The notes under the pieces are model-generated. The model did not search any database. It saw only the letters and a list, made by a program, of their open reading frames with translations, and was not told where the DNA came from. A DNA stretch of 64,000 nt, from positions 82,093,043 through 82,157,042 of the forward strand of contig OY997588.1 of NCBI GenBank assembly GCA_963921825.1. The letters run 5' to 3'. This DNA is from Erodium maritimum. Its lineage: Eukaryota > Streptophyta > Magnoliopsida > Geraniales > Geraniaceae. Position numbers and translations under genes: made by a program. How positions within the stretch are numbered: the stretch's first letter is position 1; every line of letters starts with the position of its first letter. Below, piece after piece: positions 22,690-34,639 of this stretch.

Positions 22690-25480
22690 TTGATGAAGAT
22701 CCTCTCATAAAGTATGATGGGATATAACTCCGTCCAAAAGAGGAGGAGTACAAAATGTACCATTCTTAGAGAGCATCTAGACATTGTGTTTTTCAAGAAA
22801 CTACGAGAGATTAAATTTCTAACCAATTTATCCTTAGTTTTGTATTTTTTGGGGATTGGGATTATGTGTTCTCTCAATGTAGAGGTCTCTTTTTAATTTC
22901 AAAAACTTCTATCTTCTATCATTTTACCTCATGTGATTATCTACTTTGGGACTATATGTGAATATAATCGGCCTATTTCTCTGTAAAAGTTTATGGTCCC
23001 TCTAACTCTATTGATATAAGTGATCTCTAGGAAACTATCTTGAACTACTGGATCAACTTGATGAGGTAATTGTATGGGTGGAGATTTTAGTTATGTAATC
23101 TAGATTGAAGAGAAAGAATTATCTATTTTCTAGAATTTGATAGCTCTGTATTTCTTGACTTCATTTTGGCTTTTGGGCTCACTGTTCTTCGAATGGAAGG
23201 TAGTAAATATACTTGATACGAGGTAGGGTCAAAAGCTGCTCGTTTGGATAGATTTTTGGTTTCTCCAAAATTTATGGTAGCTTTTGAACACTTGTCTCAA
23301 AGATGTTTGGAAAGAAATCTCTCGTATCACAGACCTATTGCACTTGAATCAAATTTCCTAAACTAGGGTCCAAAACCCTTTAAGTTTTTGAATGTGTGGC
23401 TTGATGATAAAGATTTTTATCCTACAGTAAAAAAATTATGGGAAGCTTAATCATGTTCAGGCTCAGCCAGCTATAGACTTTGGTTCAAGTTAAAAAGTCT
23501 TCGGACTGATCTGAAAATTTGGAACATTGTAGTTTATGACAGAGTAGACCAGAAAGTGATTTCTTTGTCGAAAGAAATTGATTCTCTTGATAAAATTTTG
23601 GATGATAGAGACTTGACAACTGAGGAGAGTATAAAACGTTCTCTATTGAAGGTAGACTTAATTTCCAATCAAAAAATTATTGCTCGTATATGGTGTCAAA
23701 AGGCCAAGCATAGGTGGTTTAAGGAAGGCGATGCATGTTTTAAATTTTTTTCATCATATATAAAATTTCAGAGGTGCAATTGATAGATTACTTTCTTATT
23801 GCATCTGAGATCTTGCAATTGATAAAAAAATCCAAAGTAGAAACAATTCTTCTTCAGCTCGACTTTAAGCGTATGACAAACTTTGTTGGGCATACTTAGA
23901 TGATATCTTTCAGGTTATGGGGTTTGAAGCTCGTTGGAGACACATGATGAGATGTTTCTTCAACTCAACTGTACTTGTATTAATCAATGGAGCACCACAT
24001 GTAGATTTTCAAATATCAAATGGATTGCGTCAAGGTAGCCCATTGTCTCCTTTTGTATTTTTGTTAACAGTTGAGGAACAACATTAAGCTCTAATGGAGG
24101 GCACTCGTGTAAGATATTTTGGGGGATTTAAAGGAGGCAAAGATAACTTTCTAGTCTCTCATATGAAATTTATGAACGACACACTCCTATTCTTTTCAAG
24201 AGGTGAGGCAAATCTGAGAAGGCTAAGGAATACCTTGGACAAGTTCCAAGTTCTCTCTGGATTGAAAATCAATTACTTCAAGTCTAATATAGTGCTACTT
24301 AATAAACGCTCACTCTCTATAGAGTGTTTAATAAGGTGGTTCGAGGCGTTGTCTGCAGACCTCGTACTCATGGAGGTTTGGGAATAAGAAAGGCTTGAAA
24401 AAATTAATGTAAGCCTTTTACAAATTTGTCCTAACGCTTTGCAAATGAAACTGATTCCTTATGAAAATAGGTTGTTTGTGAAAAGGATGGGTGAGACTAC
24501 CTTGATTAGGATCTTACCATGTGTGACAAGTCTAGATACTCTTCGGCTTTCACTCATATTATGGAGTTATCTAAATATCCAAAAATTTCCTCTATTTTTG
24601 GTAAACAAACTTTGCATTGGCGGCTTGGAAATGGAAGAAGAGTTAATTTTTAGGAGGATAAATGGTTGGGTGATGCTCCACTTGCATATCGTTTTCCCAG
24701 GCTCTACTCGATAATTACATCCAAGAAGAAGAGAGTTTCTGAGGTGTGCACGGATGGGGTATGGTCAGTTGGATTTAGAAGAGATGTATTGGGGAGAGAA
24801 TATTTATTCTTGTTGAGGTTGTTGGTTAATGTTTATCTCTACACAATAATAACACACAAGACTCTATTATGTGGGAGAAGGCAAAAAATTCATCCAGAGC
24901 TTTATTCTTTCCTCTACTTGAACCCCCACTTCCTCTCCCTATTGTTTGAGCTCTTATCTTGTGGCTCAAAAATTGGCTACCCAAGTATGGACTCATCGTT
25001 TGGCTTATGGTGCATAACACAATTCCTTCACAAGTTTTTTAGAGAATAGGGGCAACAGAATTACACTTGCAGACATGTTTCTATAAGACTTTCAAACTAA
25101 CACATACCACATTTTCTTTCATTGCTTCTTTCTTTGGCAAGTTCAGATGAAGGTGAATATTTGGTGGGATTTTCATATTGTGTTGCCAGGAATTTTGTCC
25201 GAGATATTGTTCATTTGGATGGAACTTGGTTCAAAATTTTGGTGGAAGTGTTGGGTTAAAGTAGCCTATTTAACCTTCTGGACATTCTGGATTCGGAGAA
25301 ATGGTTTGGTATTTCCTGGTGTTGATGTGCAAATCAATACTTTTTTTGAAGTTGCAACAACACTCTTTTAGTCTTGCACGGACAACATGATTGTTGTAAG
25401 ATCAAGCACTATTCTCGGTCTGGAAAAGAATTCCAACTAGGTGCTTTCTGTGCTGATTATGTTTCTAATGTTCTTTTGTG
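22690..25480 (+). pseudogene. decayed L1-type LINE ORF2 (endonuclease, RT, zf-RVT)
   Basis: Conceptual plus-strand pieces follow ORF2 order. NSVQKRRSTKCTILREHLDIVF at 22720 matches the start of the AP-endonuclease domain. KAKHRWFKEGDACFKFF at 23700 is the linker before RT. LRQGSPLSPFVF at about 24025 and SHMKFMNDTLLFFSRGEANLRRL at 24155 are RT blocks; the usual ADD is MND here. FWTFWIRRNGLVFPG at 25275 is the C-terminal zf-RVT region. Stops and frameshifts are dense, so the copy is old. No clear poly(A) or target-site duplication remains. Confidence 0.8.
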
Positions 25481-25569
25481 TATTTGTTTTTCTGGGTATC
25501 TTGCATCTCAAGTTTCTCACTTTCATGTTTAAATTTGCACTAGTTCTTGGTTGATCCTCTCCCATGGAG

Positions 25570-26237
25570 TGTCTGATCGCCCTCTCGCGAGAGCTTTATC
25601 GGGCCAAAGTCCTCCTAATGAGGCCCTTAGTCCCGTCTAGATCTGAGATCGCGCCTCAGAAATCCTGTCAGCAAGTACCGCACAAGCCTCACCCATCCAG
25701 CCAAGCCCACGAGGAAGCCCGTCTAGGCCTCGTCAACGGGCCCGTGAAGAACAAGCCTGTTCAGACCCCTCGGCCTAGGACTACCGATTATTCGCCTTAT
25801 AGGGCGATTGCAGGGATACGCATTGCCAGCTAAAGTATCCTTATATAAGCGCAACCCTTATTTTCTAAGACTGCAACATTTCTTGCACCCAAAGTTTTCT
25901 AGAAAGGAAAGCTTTACTTTATCGTCCAAAATCTCTTTAGGAAGGTTTTTCCTTCCGAACACCTTGGCCGAAGCCCATATAAACCCTACATATAGGACGT
26001 AGCTCCCATTGTGTATGAATCTTGTTCTTAGAGTGAGAATAGGAGTCGGGTCAGCGTAATAATTCACGTTTGTATCCTTGTAAGGTTTTGTCCTTTTAAT
26101 AAAAGATTTGATACCTTGCTAATTTCATGTCAGATCTTACTTAGATTCCCCTATTTTATCATTTATTGAGGATTATGTAGATATTTCATCTACACGTCGC
26201 ATATTTTGAGGTAACTTGTCGCTCTCAGCCCGTGACA
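25570..26237 (+). mobile_element. 5' LTR of a Gypsy-like element
   Basis: A plausible LTR runs from TGTCTGATCGCC (25570) to CCGTGACA (26237). A TATA box (TTATATAAG, about 25840) lies about 260 bp ahead of a polyadenylation signal AATAAA (about 26098), the expected U3-R-U5 order. A tRNA-Met-type primer site with changes, TAGTATCAGAGCC, follows three bases after the end. The start is less certain than the end because no second LTR is in the window. Confidence 0.6.
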
Positions 26238-26700
26238 ACTAGTATCAGAGCCATGTTTGACATCGAGGTGTTGTTTTACTTATATGTCTTCCATATCCTA
26301 TAGAAAATACATCCAAAGATCAACCCTTCGAGAATGGGGAATGTCTTGGAGTTGGTGCGTGAATTTGTCACTAACATAGACAAACTCAAGTACGAAATTT
26401 GCACGATAGAGAAGAAGTTTACTAAACGACTTACCATCATGAAGGAATTTTTCATGAAGCAAGTAGACATACTCTGAGACTCTCTAGATCAATGCAATGG
26501 AAATTTCAACTCACCTGTCACAAGATCTATACTTGCGGATCCATTCCAAAAGATTTTCGGGGAAAGAAACTTCCCTACAGTGATCGATGACGAGGACGCC
26601 CATGAAGTGGATAAACCTTTTCGCATCCCTACCCAGACCTACATTGACATAACTCTGGAGGGAAAGGATACATAGATATTTTATTGTATACTTACCCCCT
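26238..26700 (+). pseudogene. Gypsy-like gag N-terminus, truncated
   Basis: From ATG 26335 a frame reads MGNVLELVREFVTNIDKLK, then a Lys-rich helix (KKFTKRLTIMKEFFMKQ), a stop, and DPFQKIFGERNFPTVIDDED. Position after the primer site and composition fit gag. The element stops near 26700 in AT-rich DNA; all of pol is missing. Confidence 0.5.
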
Positions 26701-26910
26701 AAAAAGTATTGTAAGATATTTTACATTTTGGGCGAGTTTGTTGTCAAATCAAGCATTCTTATGGTAAAACGTTGCAAGTTTGACACATGATACCAATAAA
26801 TTTTTCAGCAAGAAACTACAAAAATGAAAAATAAAAAAAACATATCAAATAATATTATTTTTTTGTAAAATATCTATGACATCAAAACAATTATAAATAG
26901 TAACTATTTA

Positions 26911-26914
<4 letters not shown>

Positions 26915-26944
<30 letters not shown>
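26915..26944. repeat. (AT)n microsatellite
   Basis: About 15 uninterrupted AT units within an AT-rich segment (26700-27060) that holds no recognisable gene. Confidence 0.9.
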
Positions 26945-26946
<2 letters not shown>

Positions 26947-27059
26947 CTTACCCGAATTATAATTTGCAATATCTATTGAGCATCATTTAAAAGCATTAGG
27001 TTTACCAAAAATACTATAACCATTCATATGTTTGAAACTCTTTATTTAACACCGCATTT

Positions 27060-27375
27060 ACGATCTCAAAATTGTTATAATACATACTTTTCACACACTC
27101 CATAAACTCATTCGTGATCATCACGTCATTTAGTTGGTTTATTTGGTATGTGTAACATGGATTTAAGAAGTAAGTCGTCATATGCAATGAAGTATCAACT
27201 CATCTAGGGATTTTCTTATTAATAATCTCACAATATTGGCGATTGTAAACTTTTGGAGTGGACACTTTTAATCTTCTTTTTGGCTTTGAGCATCTCTTCA
27301 TGCACAAAACTCATTAATGGTTTTTGATCCCGTCAACAGCGCTAAGGAATTTAAATAATGAAGCAAACACCTTCA
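27060..27375 (-). pseudogene. hAT transposase (DUF659 family), C-terminal half fragment
   Basis: On the minus strand the DNA just left of Copia-2 reads FWSAMNICLKVFASL...LSAVDGIK when joined across the Copia-2 insertion, followed by KRCSKPKRR and, near 27170, a decayed block of the RPLHAAGYFLNP type. These are landmarks of plant hAT transposases (FW..L..L.PLV.VLRLVDG.K). Stops are frequent. It is the downstream part of the fragment at 34640-35270. Confidence 0.65.
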
Positions 27376-27755
27376 TGAAGGATCGAAGAACATCATATGT
27401 TCGCAGCGGATTAAAAGGTTCGATCCAAAAACGATCTATTTGCATCTAAATCATCGCTAAAATAATAAAATCACTTACTTGATATGTAGAACAAATTCGA
27501 TATAGCTCCGAAAGTACGAAGCCTCTAGTGTATCCACACCGAGCAACCTTTGATGCTTTCAACAAATTGAGACGGCTACGAGAAGAACGATTCTTCTCTT
27601 TGGTTGTTTGGGAGAGAATAGAAAAGGAGGCTAGAGAAAAATAAATCTGAATCATCTTTTCTCTTAACCCTAATATGCTCTTATATACATCTAATTATTG
27701 GGTCCAAGACTCAATTGGGCTTGAAACCCGATTGGGCCTAGGGCAAAACCCAACA
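27376..27755 (-). repeat. Copia-2 3' LTR
   Basis: 380 bp, TGAAGGATCG to AACCCAACA on the plus strand. It differs from the 5' LTR at four positions (C/T once, G/A three times, read on the plus strand). A conceptual 69-residue frame inside both LTRs is not considered a gene. Confidence 0.95.
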
Positions 27756-27769
27756 ATCTCCCACTTGAC

Positions 27770-30700
27770 CTAGATCCAATCTGTCAAGAACTTCAATATT
27801 TATTATATTTCTGTGTTAGCAGAAGATATAACAAATATGCCATCTAGATCATTTCAATAAATTATCTCATAATAAATTAAATGATCTTAAACATCAAACG
27901 CCACTCGTAAGTGTGTGACCACATAGGTTCAACGCTAAACCGGTAGTAGTTAATCTCATTAACTACTAATCGAGGTTGGCGTCTAACAACACTCCCCGAC
28001 GGCCGGATAACGTGAATATCAATATCCAATAAAGACGAACCTGGTTTAAGGATGATAAATTGTTTTCCTTCCATCTTTCCAACTCCGGATTATCCTAGGG
28101 TATGGTTTGACTGTCAAACCCTAATAGATAACCACTATGTTTCATGTTGATCGTTACTGGTTGTTGAATGACTTTAAGAAACTCATTTCTTAAAACATTC
28201 TTCTGCCTTGGCCAAGGATCTTTTCAACCATAAGATTCATAACAACATAGAGTTCAAACTCATTACCTTGAGTTGATGGATTCCCTCTTGACTCACCATT
28301 GATTATATAGGTACTCAATTATACCCAATGACCTTTCAACTAGCATTTTTACACAATAGGTGTCCGATATCAAAGTATAACAAGCATTCTATTAATCACT
28401 ATGACGATCTCAGGTCAAAGGACAAAACAATATATATTTGTTCCTTAAGAGAATTTCCACATTGACAATATAGGTAAAATCAATCATTTGGAAATCTCAC
28501 GTTTGGTCAGTTCAATGATCATATCCACTATATGCATCATCTATATTATAACTTAATGAATGAGATCCATTAATACTCATCCAATGAGTACTGTTATACA
28601 TATATTGGTCTATCCGGATCACCTTAGTCCTAGTAGGATGATCCTATGACCAAGAACACATTTAGATCAAACTCTATAATACTTGACTCTCATTATCATA
28701 ATCCTTATTATGATGACAAGTATATCAGTTTAATCAAGGACTTATCATATCCAATGTCATTAAACATTCATATATGATAACAATAAAAGCCATTATATTA
28801 GTCACTACTAATACGAAAAAACATGATATGAAATGTACTAAAAAATGTTTCATGAAGATTAACATTTGACTAGAGCCAAACATTCATGAATTTCAATCCT
28901 ATATTCCACTTGTGCTTGTCAAACTCCTTTGAACCAAGCGTCTTAGTGAAAGGATCTACATCGTTTTACTTTCCTTCCAAATTCAAAATTTGAACGTCTC
29001 ACGTTTGACTATTTCTTTACTTAGAAGAAACTTCCGAGAAATGTGTTTGGATTTCTGGTGTGCTCTTGGCTCCTTGGCTTGTGCAATAACCCCCTTATTG
29101 TCACATAATAAAGGAACACTTTCCTTCACTGAAGGAACCACATCAAAAGCTCAATTGAGAACTTCTTTATCCATACACTTTCCTCAACAGCATCACATGC
29201 AACTATGTATTCTGCTTTGGTTACTGAATTAGCTACGGTAGCTTGTTTGGAACTCTTTCAACAAATTGCCCTACCATTTAAGGTAAAACATGACCAGAGG
29301 TAGATTTTCTATCGTCCTAATCTGATGCAAAACTTACATCAATATGGCCTAACAATTTAAGTTCATTATCTCCATATATGAGGAATTGGTCTTTAGTTCT
29401 TCTCAAGAACTTAAGAATATGTATGAGAACTTTCCAATGTGCCTCACCTGGATTCCCTTGGTACCTACTTGCTACTCCTAGCGTATAGGCAACATCCGGT
29501 CTTGTACATGTCATGGTATACATGATAGCTCCCACTGTGTTAGCATATGGGATTCTACTCATGCGTTCTCTTTCCTCTAGAGTCTTAGGACTATCTTCCC
29601 TAGAAAGAGAAACTCCATTTCCAATAGGTAAGTAACCTTTTTTGGAATTATCCATGTGATACTTCCTTAAGATAGTATCAATGTACATAGATTGAGAGAT
29701 TCCAAGCAACTTCCTTTATCTATCTCTATAGATCTTTATTCCAAGAATATAAGTTGCTTCTCCCACGTCTATCACAGAGAATTTTTCGGATATCCAAATA
29801 TTTGTTTCTTGCATGGCTGACACATCATTTCCTATTAGGAATATGTCATCACATACAACACTAGGAAAATAATAACGCTCCCACTAACCTTCTTGTACAC
29901 ACATGACTCCTCTTCACAACGCACAAAACCGAACTTTTCGATTGTCGTGTGAAAATGAATTTTCCAACTATGAGAAGCTTTCTTTAATCCATAAATGGAT
30001 CGTTGTAGCTTACATCCTTTACTAGGAGCAAATGACAATGTGAAACCTTCAGGTTGAGTCATATAGACATCTTCCTTGAGCTCACCATTAAGGAAAACCA
30101 TTTTCACATTCATTTGTCAAATCTCATAATCATAGTATGTAACAATAACAAACAAAATCCAAATAGATTTGAGTATTGCTACAAGGGAGAACGTTTCTTC
30201 ATAATCAATACCTTTTGTTTTGATTATACCCCTTAGCAACCAGACGGGCTTTAAAGGTTTCAACCTTACCCTCCGCTCCAATCTATCTCTTAAAACCCTA
30301 TTTACACCCAATAGGTTTTAAGTCCTTAGAGTCATCAACTAAAGTCCATACTTTATTGATTTTCATGGACTCCATCTTGGATCACATGGCAGCAAGCCAT
30401 TTCTCATGGTCTGGACATAGCCATCGCCTCTTGGAAACGCTTAGGATCATCTTTAATAATAAGGTCATCATCAATACGATTGTCCTCATTATCGCACACT
30501 AATAGATTAATCCTATTTTGTGCCAACGTTCTCCAATTGATCTTCTAAGAGGCCTTTGTACTTCTTGATTCCGTTGTTACCCTTGTTCCTGATTTGGTTC
30601 ATTAACCAAATCATTTACCTCAACGTTTGAGGTTGGAACCCTCGGTGGAAACTATACATCAAGAAAAGGTTTCTCAATATGCATCCCATGCTCTTGAGTT

Positions 30701-32328
30701 GGCGCTGACTCATTGGTATCTTGTATTTCATCAAGATCTATTTCTACTTCCAGTTCTTCCAATAACAAGGAACTTCTTTTCTAAAAGAAAAGTCGCGTTC
30801 CTAGCCACAAATATTTTATGTTCATAAGGAAGATAGAAATGGTATCCCATAGTCTCCTTGGGATAACCAACAAATCTGCATTTGGTAGACTCAGCCTCAA
30901 GCTTGTCTGATTTCAGTCGCTTAACATAGGTTGGAAAACCCTTAAATGTTTAAGGTTAGCTTTCCATCCTTTCCATATCTCATATGGTGTTTCAGCAACT
31001 ACTTTAGTGGGAACCTTATTTAACAAATATGCAGCAGCTTCTAAAGCATATCCCATAGGAAGATAGGAAGATCTGTGAACCCCATCATCGATCGTACCAT
31101 ATCTAATAAGATACGAAGTCCACTATGATAGGATCCTTCCTTATGGAAAATAATCAATAAAATCGTCTATAAGATACTCACCCCCACGGTCAGATCTTAG
31201 TGCCTTGATATTCTTACTGGTTTGTTTCTCAACTTCACTTCTAAATATTTTGAACATTTCAAAAGATTTTTACTTATGTCTCATGAGATATATAAAATCA
31301 TATCTCGACATATCGTCAGCGAAGGTAACAAAATAAGAATATCCACATTTAGCTCGAACTTTCATTGGCACACATACATCAGTATGTATGAGTCCTAAAA
31401 GTTCACTAGCTCTTTCTCCTGTTCCAGTAAAAGGAGATTTTGTCAGTTTCCCAATGAGACAAGATTCACAAGTATCGTATGATTCATAATCATACTACTT
31501 AAGACACACTGCCTTATGCAACTTGTCTACTCTTTTCTCATTGATATGACCAAGCCTAAAAAACTAAAAGTAGCCTTGATTTGTTTGATTATTTCTCTTC
31601 CAATGTCCTTACTTCTTACAAAAGAAACGTCCAACATCCCATTGATCAATATTCATCTTTAATTTATTGAATGTGTTCATAACAACATTCTCAAGTGCAA
31701 GCGGTTTTCTCTCAGGCATCCATTTGCCTCTCCACTTACTCTTTAAAGATTCATCAATCAAATGCACAGATCCTGATACTTTCTTTTTCTCGATGTGAAT
31801 TGTATTTCATAATTGATCAACATATTGAGCAATTCATGAATATCACAATTCACCCTGTTCATGTTAAAATTAACATAACAGAAGTATCATCAAGAGACTG
31901 CAAGATCAAATCCTGCTATAAGTGTGCATCCTTACTTCTTAAGTTATTCTATAAGATCATTTATCTTTAGAACATGGATGCGCACCAGCTCATAGAGCTT
32001 TAATTCAGGCATGAATAGAGACTTAGATATCTGATATCTAGCATTCATATTCTGATACTCCTACATCTTCTTAAGATGTTCAATTATCTGTGGTGGATTC
32101 ATAGTTTCATGTTTTCTCTAAAGGACAAGACTCATGGAAGCCAAAATGATGCACTGAGTAGTAGTACTTCATTCCTAGTACTTCAAATATACATCTAATG
32201 CAACTACAACAATCATTCCCTCAATAAGAGCTTCCATGGCGGGGTTATCGATCACATCGATAAGCTTTTCATGCATGAGAACAATTCTAGGTTTCAGTAC
32301 TAGTCATATCAAAATTACTACCAGACAT
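27770..32328 (-). pseudogene. Copia-2 gag-pol, heavily degraded
   Basis: Gag probably starts at 32328 (MSGSNFDMTST). Integrase traces lie at about 31450-30900. The RT block at 30113-29835 (FLNGELKEDVYMTQPEGF) has MNVK where Copia elements have MDVK, so the first catalytic Asp is lost. The YVDD motif is broken by a frame slip at about 29853 (LYV then MTYS). The C-terminal RT and RNase H region at 29709-29317 is recognisable (SRIPYANTVGAIMYTMTCTRPDVAY). RNase H remnants continue to about 28980. The copy cannot supply its own enzymes. Confidence 0.88.
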
Positions 32329-32474
32329 TTTGTTAGCATCCAGTATGTCACGCAAAGAAATAATAGTCATTTCGAAAATAACTATAAAGGAAAACAAAAA
32401 TAGCACAATCATACATCATTAAGACATGGACTTCATCAAAATGATAATACAAACTTTAAAACATGAATGAGCCC

Positions 32475-32845
32475 CTTGGTTGTCAAGTCGTTTCTCATAC
32501 ATAATTAAAGTTTTCCCTGATTTTATTGCATAAAATCACAACAGGCTATATACTACATAGTCACCTGGTTGTCAGGTCGGTCCTATTAGTATATTTGAGT
32601 TTATCCATCCTAGTGACATAAAATCAGTTAATATTACACCCTCTGGGTAGTCCAGACTATAAGTGTAACATCAAATAATTTTTTCTTCACTCACGCACCA
32701 CATGCAGTAGAATAAATTAATTTTCTCCAAAAATTAATTAACATCATACCCTCTGGGTAGTCCAGATTATAAGTATAACGTTAAATAATTTTAATTTCAC
32801 TTGCATCATATGCAACAGAATATACAATCTCCTCCCAAAGTTAAT

Positions 32846-32891
<46 letters not shown>

Positions 32892-33397
32892 TTGATAGGC
32901 TAAAGATTTTATTCAGCATTCGTTCTATAAGTGAATAGAACGAAGCAAAAGAATTGACCCCAAGGCAGGGCCAATTCTCCAAACCAAAACAGTTACGAAA
33001 GTTAATTAATATTATACCCTCTGGGTAGTCCAGATTATAAGTACAATATTAGATAACTTTCCATTTCCATTTGCATCATATGCAATAAAAAAATATATTT
33101 ATCTTTGAACTACAAGTCCCCTGGTAGTCAGGTCGTTCCTTGTAAACAAAATTTAAATTTTATACATTTTATACTTGCATCATATGCAACGGAGAAAGAG
33201 AAACATTTATCTTTGAACTACAAGTCCCCTGGTAGTCAGGTCGTTCCTTGTAAACAAAAAATAAATTTTATACTTGCATCATATGCAACAGAGAAAAATA
33301 ACATTTATCTTTGAACTACAAGTCCCCTGGTAGTCAGGTCGTTCCTTGTAAACAAAAATAAATTTTATTCCGAACTACAAGTCCCCTGGTTGTCAGG
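32475..33397 (-). repeat. Copia-2 leader: array of GTWGT-loop hairpins
   Basis: Nine hairpins with loop GTTGT or GTAGT occur at 32475-32487 (CTTG/CAAG), 32563-32577 (ACCTG/CAGGT), 32642-32656, 32752-32766 and 33020-33034 (TCTGG/CCAGA), and 33120-33132, 33228-33240, 33326-33338 and 33385-33397 (CCTG/CAGG). The last four sit in a tandem unit of about 100 bp or less. There an outer stem ACAAG/CTTGT also encloses the hairpin. Near the middle copies an outer stem changes from TTACAC/GTGTAA (about 32634/32663) to ATAC/GTAT. Loops are conserved while stems co-vary. Confidence 0.75.
32851..32997 (-). mobile_element. short non-LTR retroinsertion with (TAA)n tail in the Copia-2 leader
   Basis: The insert is bracketed by a 14-bp duplication AAAGTTAATTAATA (32837-32850 and 32998-33011). 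Read on the minus strand, about 100 bp of non-coding sequence ends GCCTATCAAAA and then a (TAA)n tail about 40 bases long. This is the form of a SINE or a severely 5'-truncated LINE. The family is not identified. Confidence 0.65.
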
Positions 33398-34239
33398 TCG
33401 TTTCTTGTAAACGAATATCAATTTTTATTTATCTACTTCGATGGAAAAGCCTTTGATAAAATATCTTATATTTTATCAATTAAAACTCAATAATTTTAAA
33501 ATAATCAATTTTATGTCATTGAAACAATTTTAATAACACCAACGATTATATCATATATAATCGTTAATAATAAAATTGATCATTACCCAATCGTCCAACT
33601 TGAATCACCCCAAATCACCAACATATAAACATATCATCAAGTATATATGTACAATCATATTTACGGAGGCGAACTTACTATGAATTAATAAGCATAATTA
33701 ATTCATTAGTCATATAGTATATATCAACTTTATTATATATACACAATATAAACACATTTCGGCACTTTAAATGCAACCAACACATGACAATGCATATCTA
33801 TCATATACATGTATATAAAATGTCATCACAAGATCATGCTTGTATATTTAAAACTAAAAAATAAAAGCCACAAAAGCCACGGTTTCAATCACACAGCACA
33901 ATCATGGTTTTATATGCATATCATTACACCATGACACACATGCATAATCTTACCAAACCACATACACTGTCATGTTTGTTACTCACAAGTCATACATGAA
34001 ACATTAACCATATAGAGCACATATTCACGCATAGAACATTAATAGTTTGTATATAGCAGTGACAACTTGTATACGGTTTCATAAACCATGTACATTCACA
34101 CGGAAAAAATATTCTCGTTTGATACAAAACAAGTATATATTTGTCAATCAATCAAACTCGATATATCAATATATATACATACAAATATATCAATAATGAA
34201 ACTCAATTTTACAAATGATTTAAATGCAAAAAAATCCAA

Positions 34240-34252
34240 GGCTCTGATACCA
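34240..34252 (-). promoter_or_regulatory. Copia-2 primer binding site (tRNA-Met)
   Basis: Minus-strand TGGTATCAGAGCC, perfect, two bases from the 5' LTR. It is identical to the Copia-1 site, although the LTRs are unrelated in length and sequence. Confidence 0.92.
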
Positions 34253-34254
34253 AT

Positions 34255-34634
34255 TGAAGGATCGAAGAACATCATATGTTCGCAGCGGATTAAAAGGTTT
34301 GATCCAAAAACGATCTATTTGCATCTAAATCATCGCTAAAATAATAAAATCACTTACTTGATATGTAGAACAAATTCGATATAGCTCCGAAAGTACGAAA
34401 CCTCTAGTGTATCCACACCGAGCAACCTTTGATGCTTTCAACAAATTGAGACGGCTACGAGAAGAACAATTCTTCTCTTTGGTTGTTTGGGAGAGAATAG
34501 AAAAGGAGGCTAGAGAAAAATAAATCTGAATCATCTTTTCTCTTAACCCTAATATGCTCTTATATACATCTAATTATTGGGTCCAAGACTCAATTGGGCT
34601 TAAAACCCGATTGGGCCTAGGGCAAAACCCAACA
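34255..34634 (-). repeat. Copia-2 5' LTR
   Basis: 380 bp, with the primer site two bases inside. All four differences from the 3' LTR have T or A in this copy where the other has C or G, which fits methyl-cytosine deamination. Confidence 0.95.
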
Positions 34635-34639
34635 CTTCA

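Larger units (their letters stand above)
27376..34634 (-). mobile_element. Copia-2: complete but coding-dead Copia retrotransposon
   Basis: The 7259-bp element is flanked by the duplication CTTCA (27371-27375 and 34635-34639). On the minus strand: 5' LTR 34634-34255, primer site 34252-34240, leader with hairpin repeats, gag from about 32328, pol to about 27770, polypurine tract AAGTGGGAGAT beside the 3' LTR 27755-27376. The two 380-bp LTRs differ at four sites, all transitions. The gag-pol frame nevertheless has many stops and frameshifts. It landed in a hAT remnant. Confidence 0.95.

Noticed and set aside
33103-33400. Regularly spaced direct repeats that could suggest a CRISPR-like array
   Set aside because: The host is a plant, the spacers are themselves repetitive, and the units lie in the leader of a bordered Copia element.
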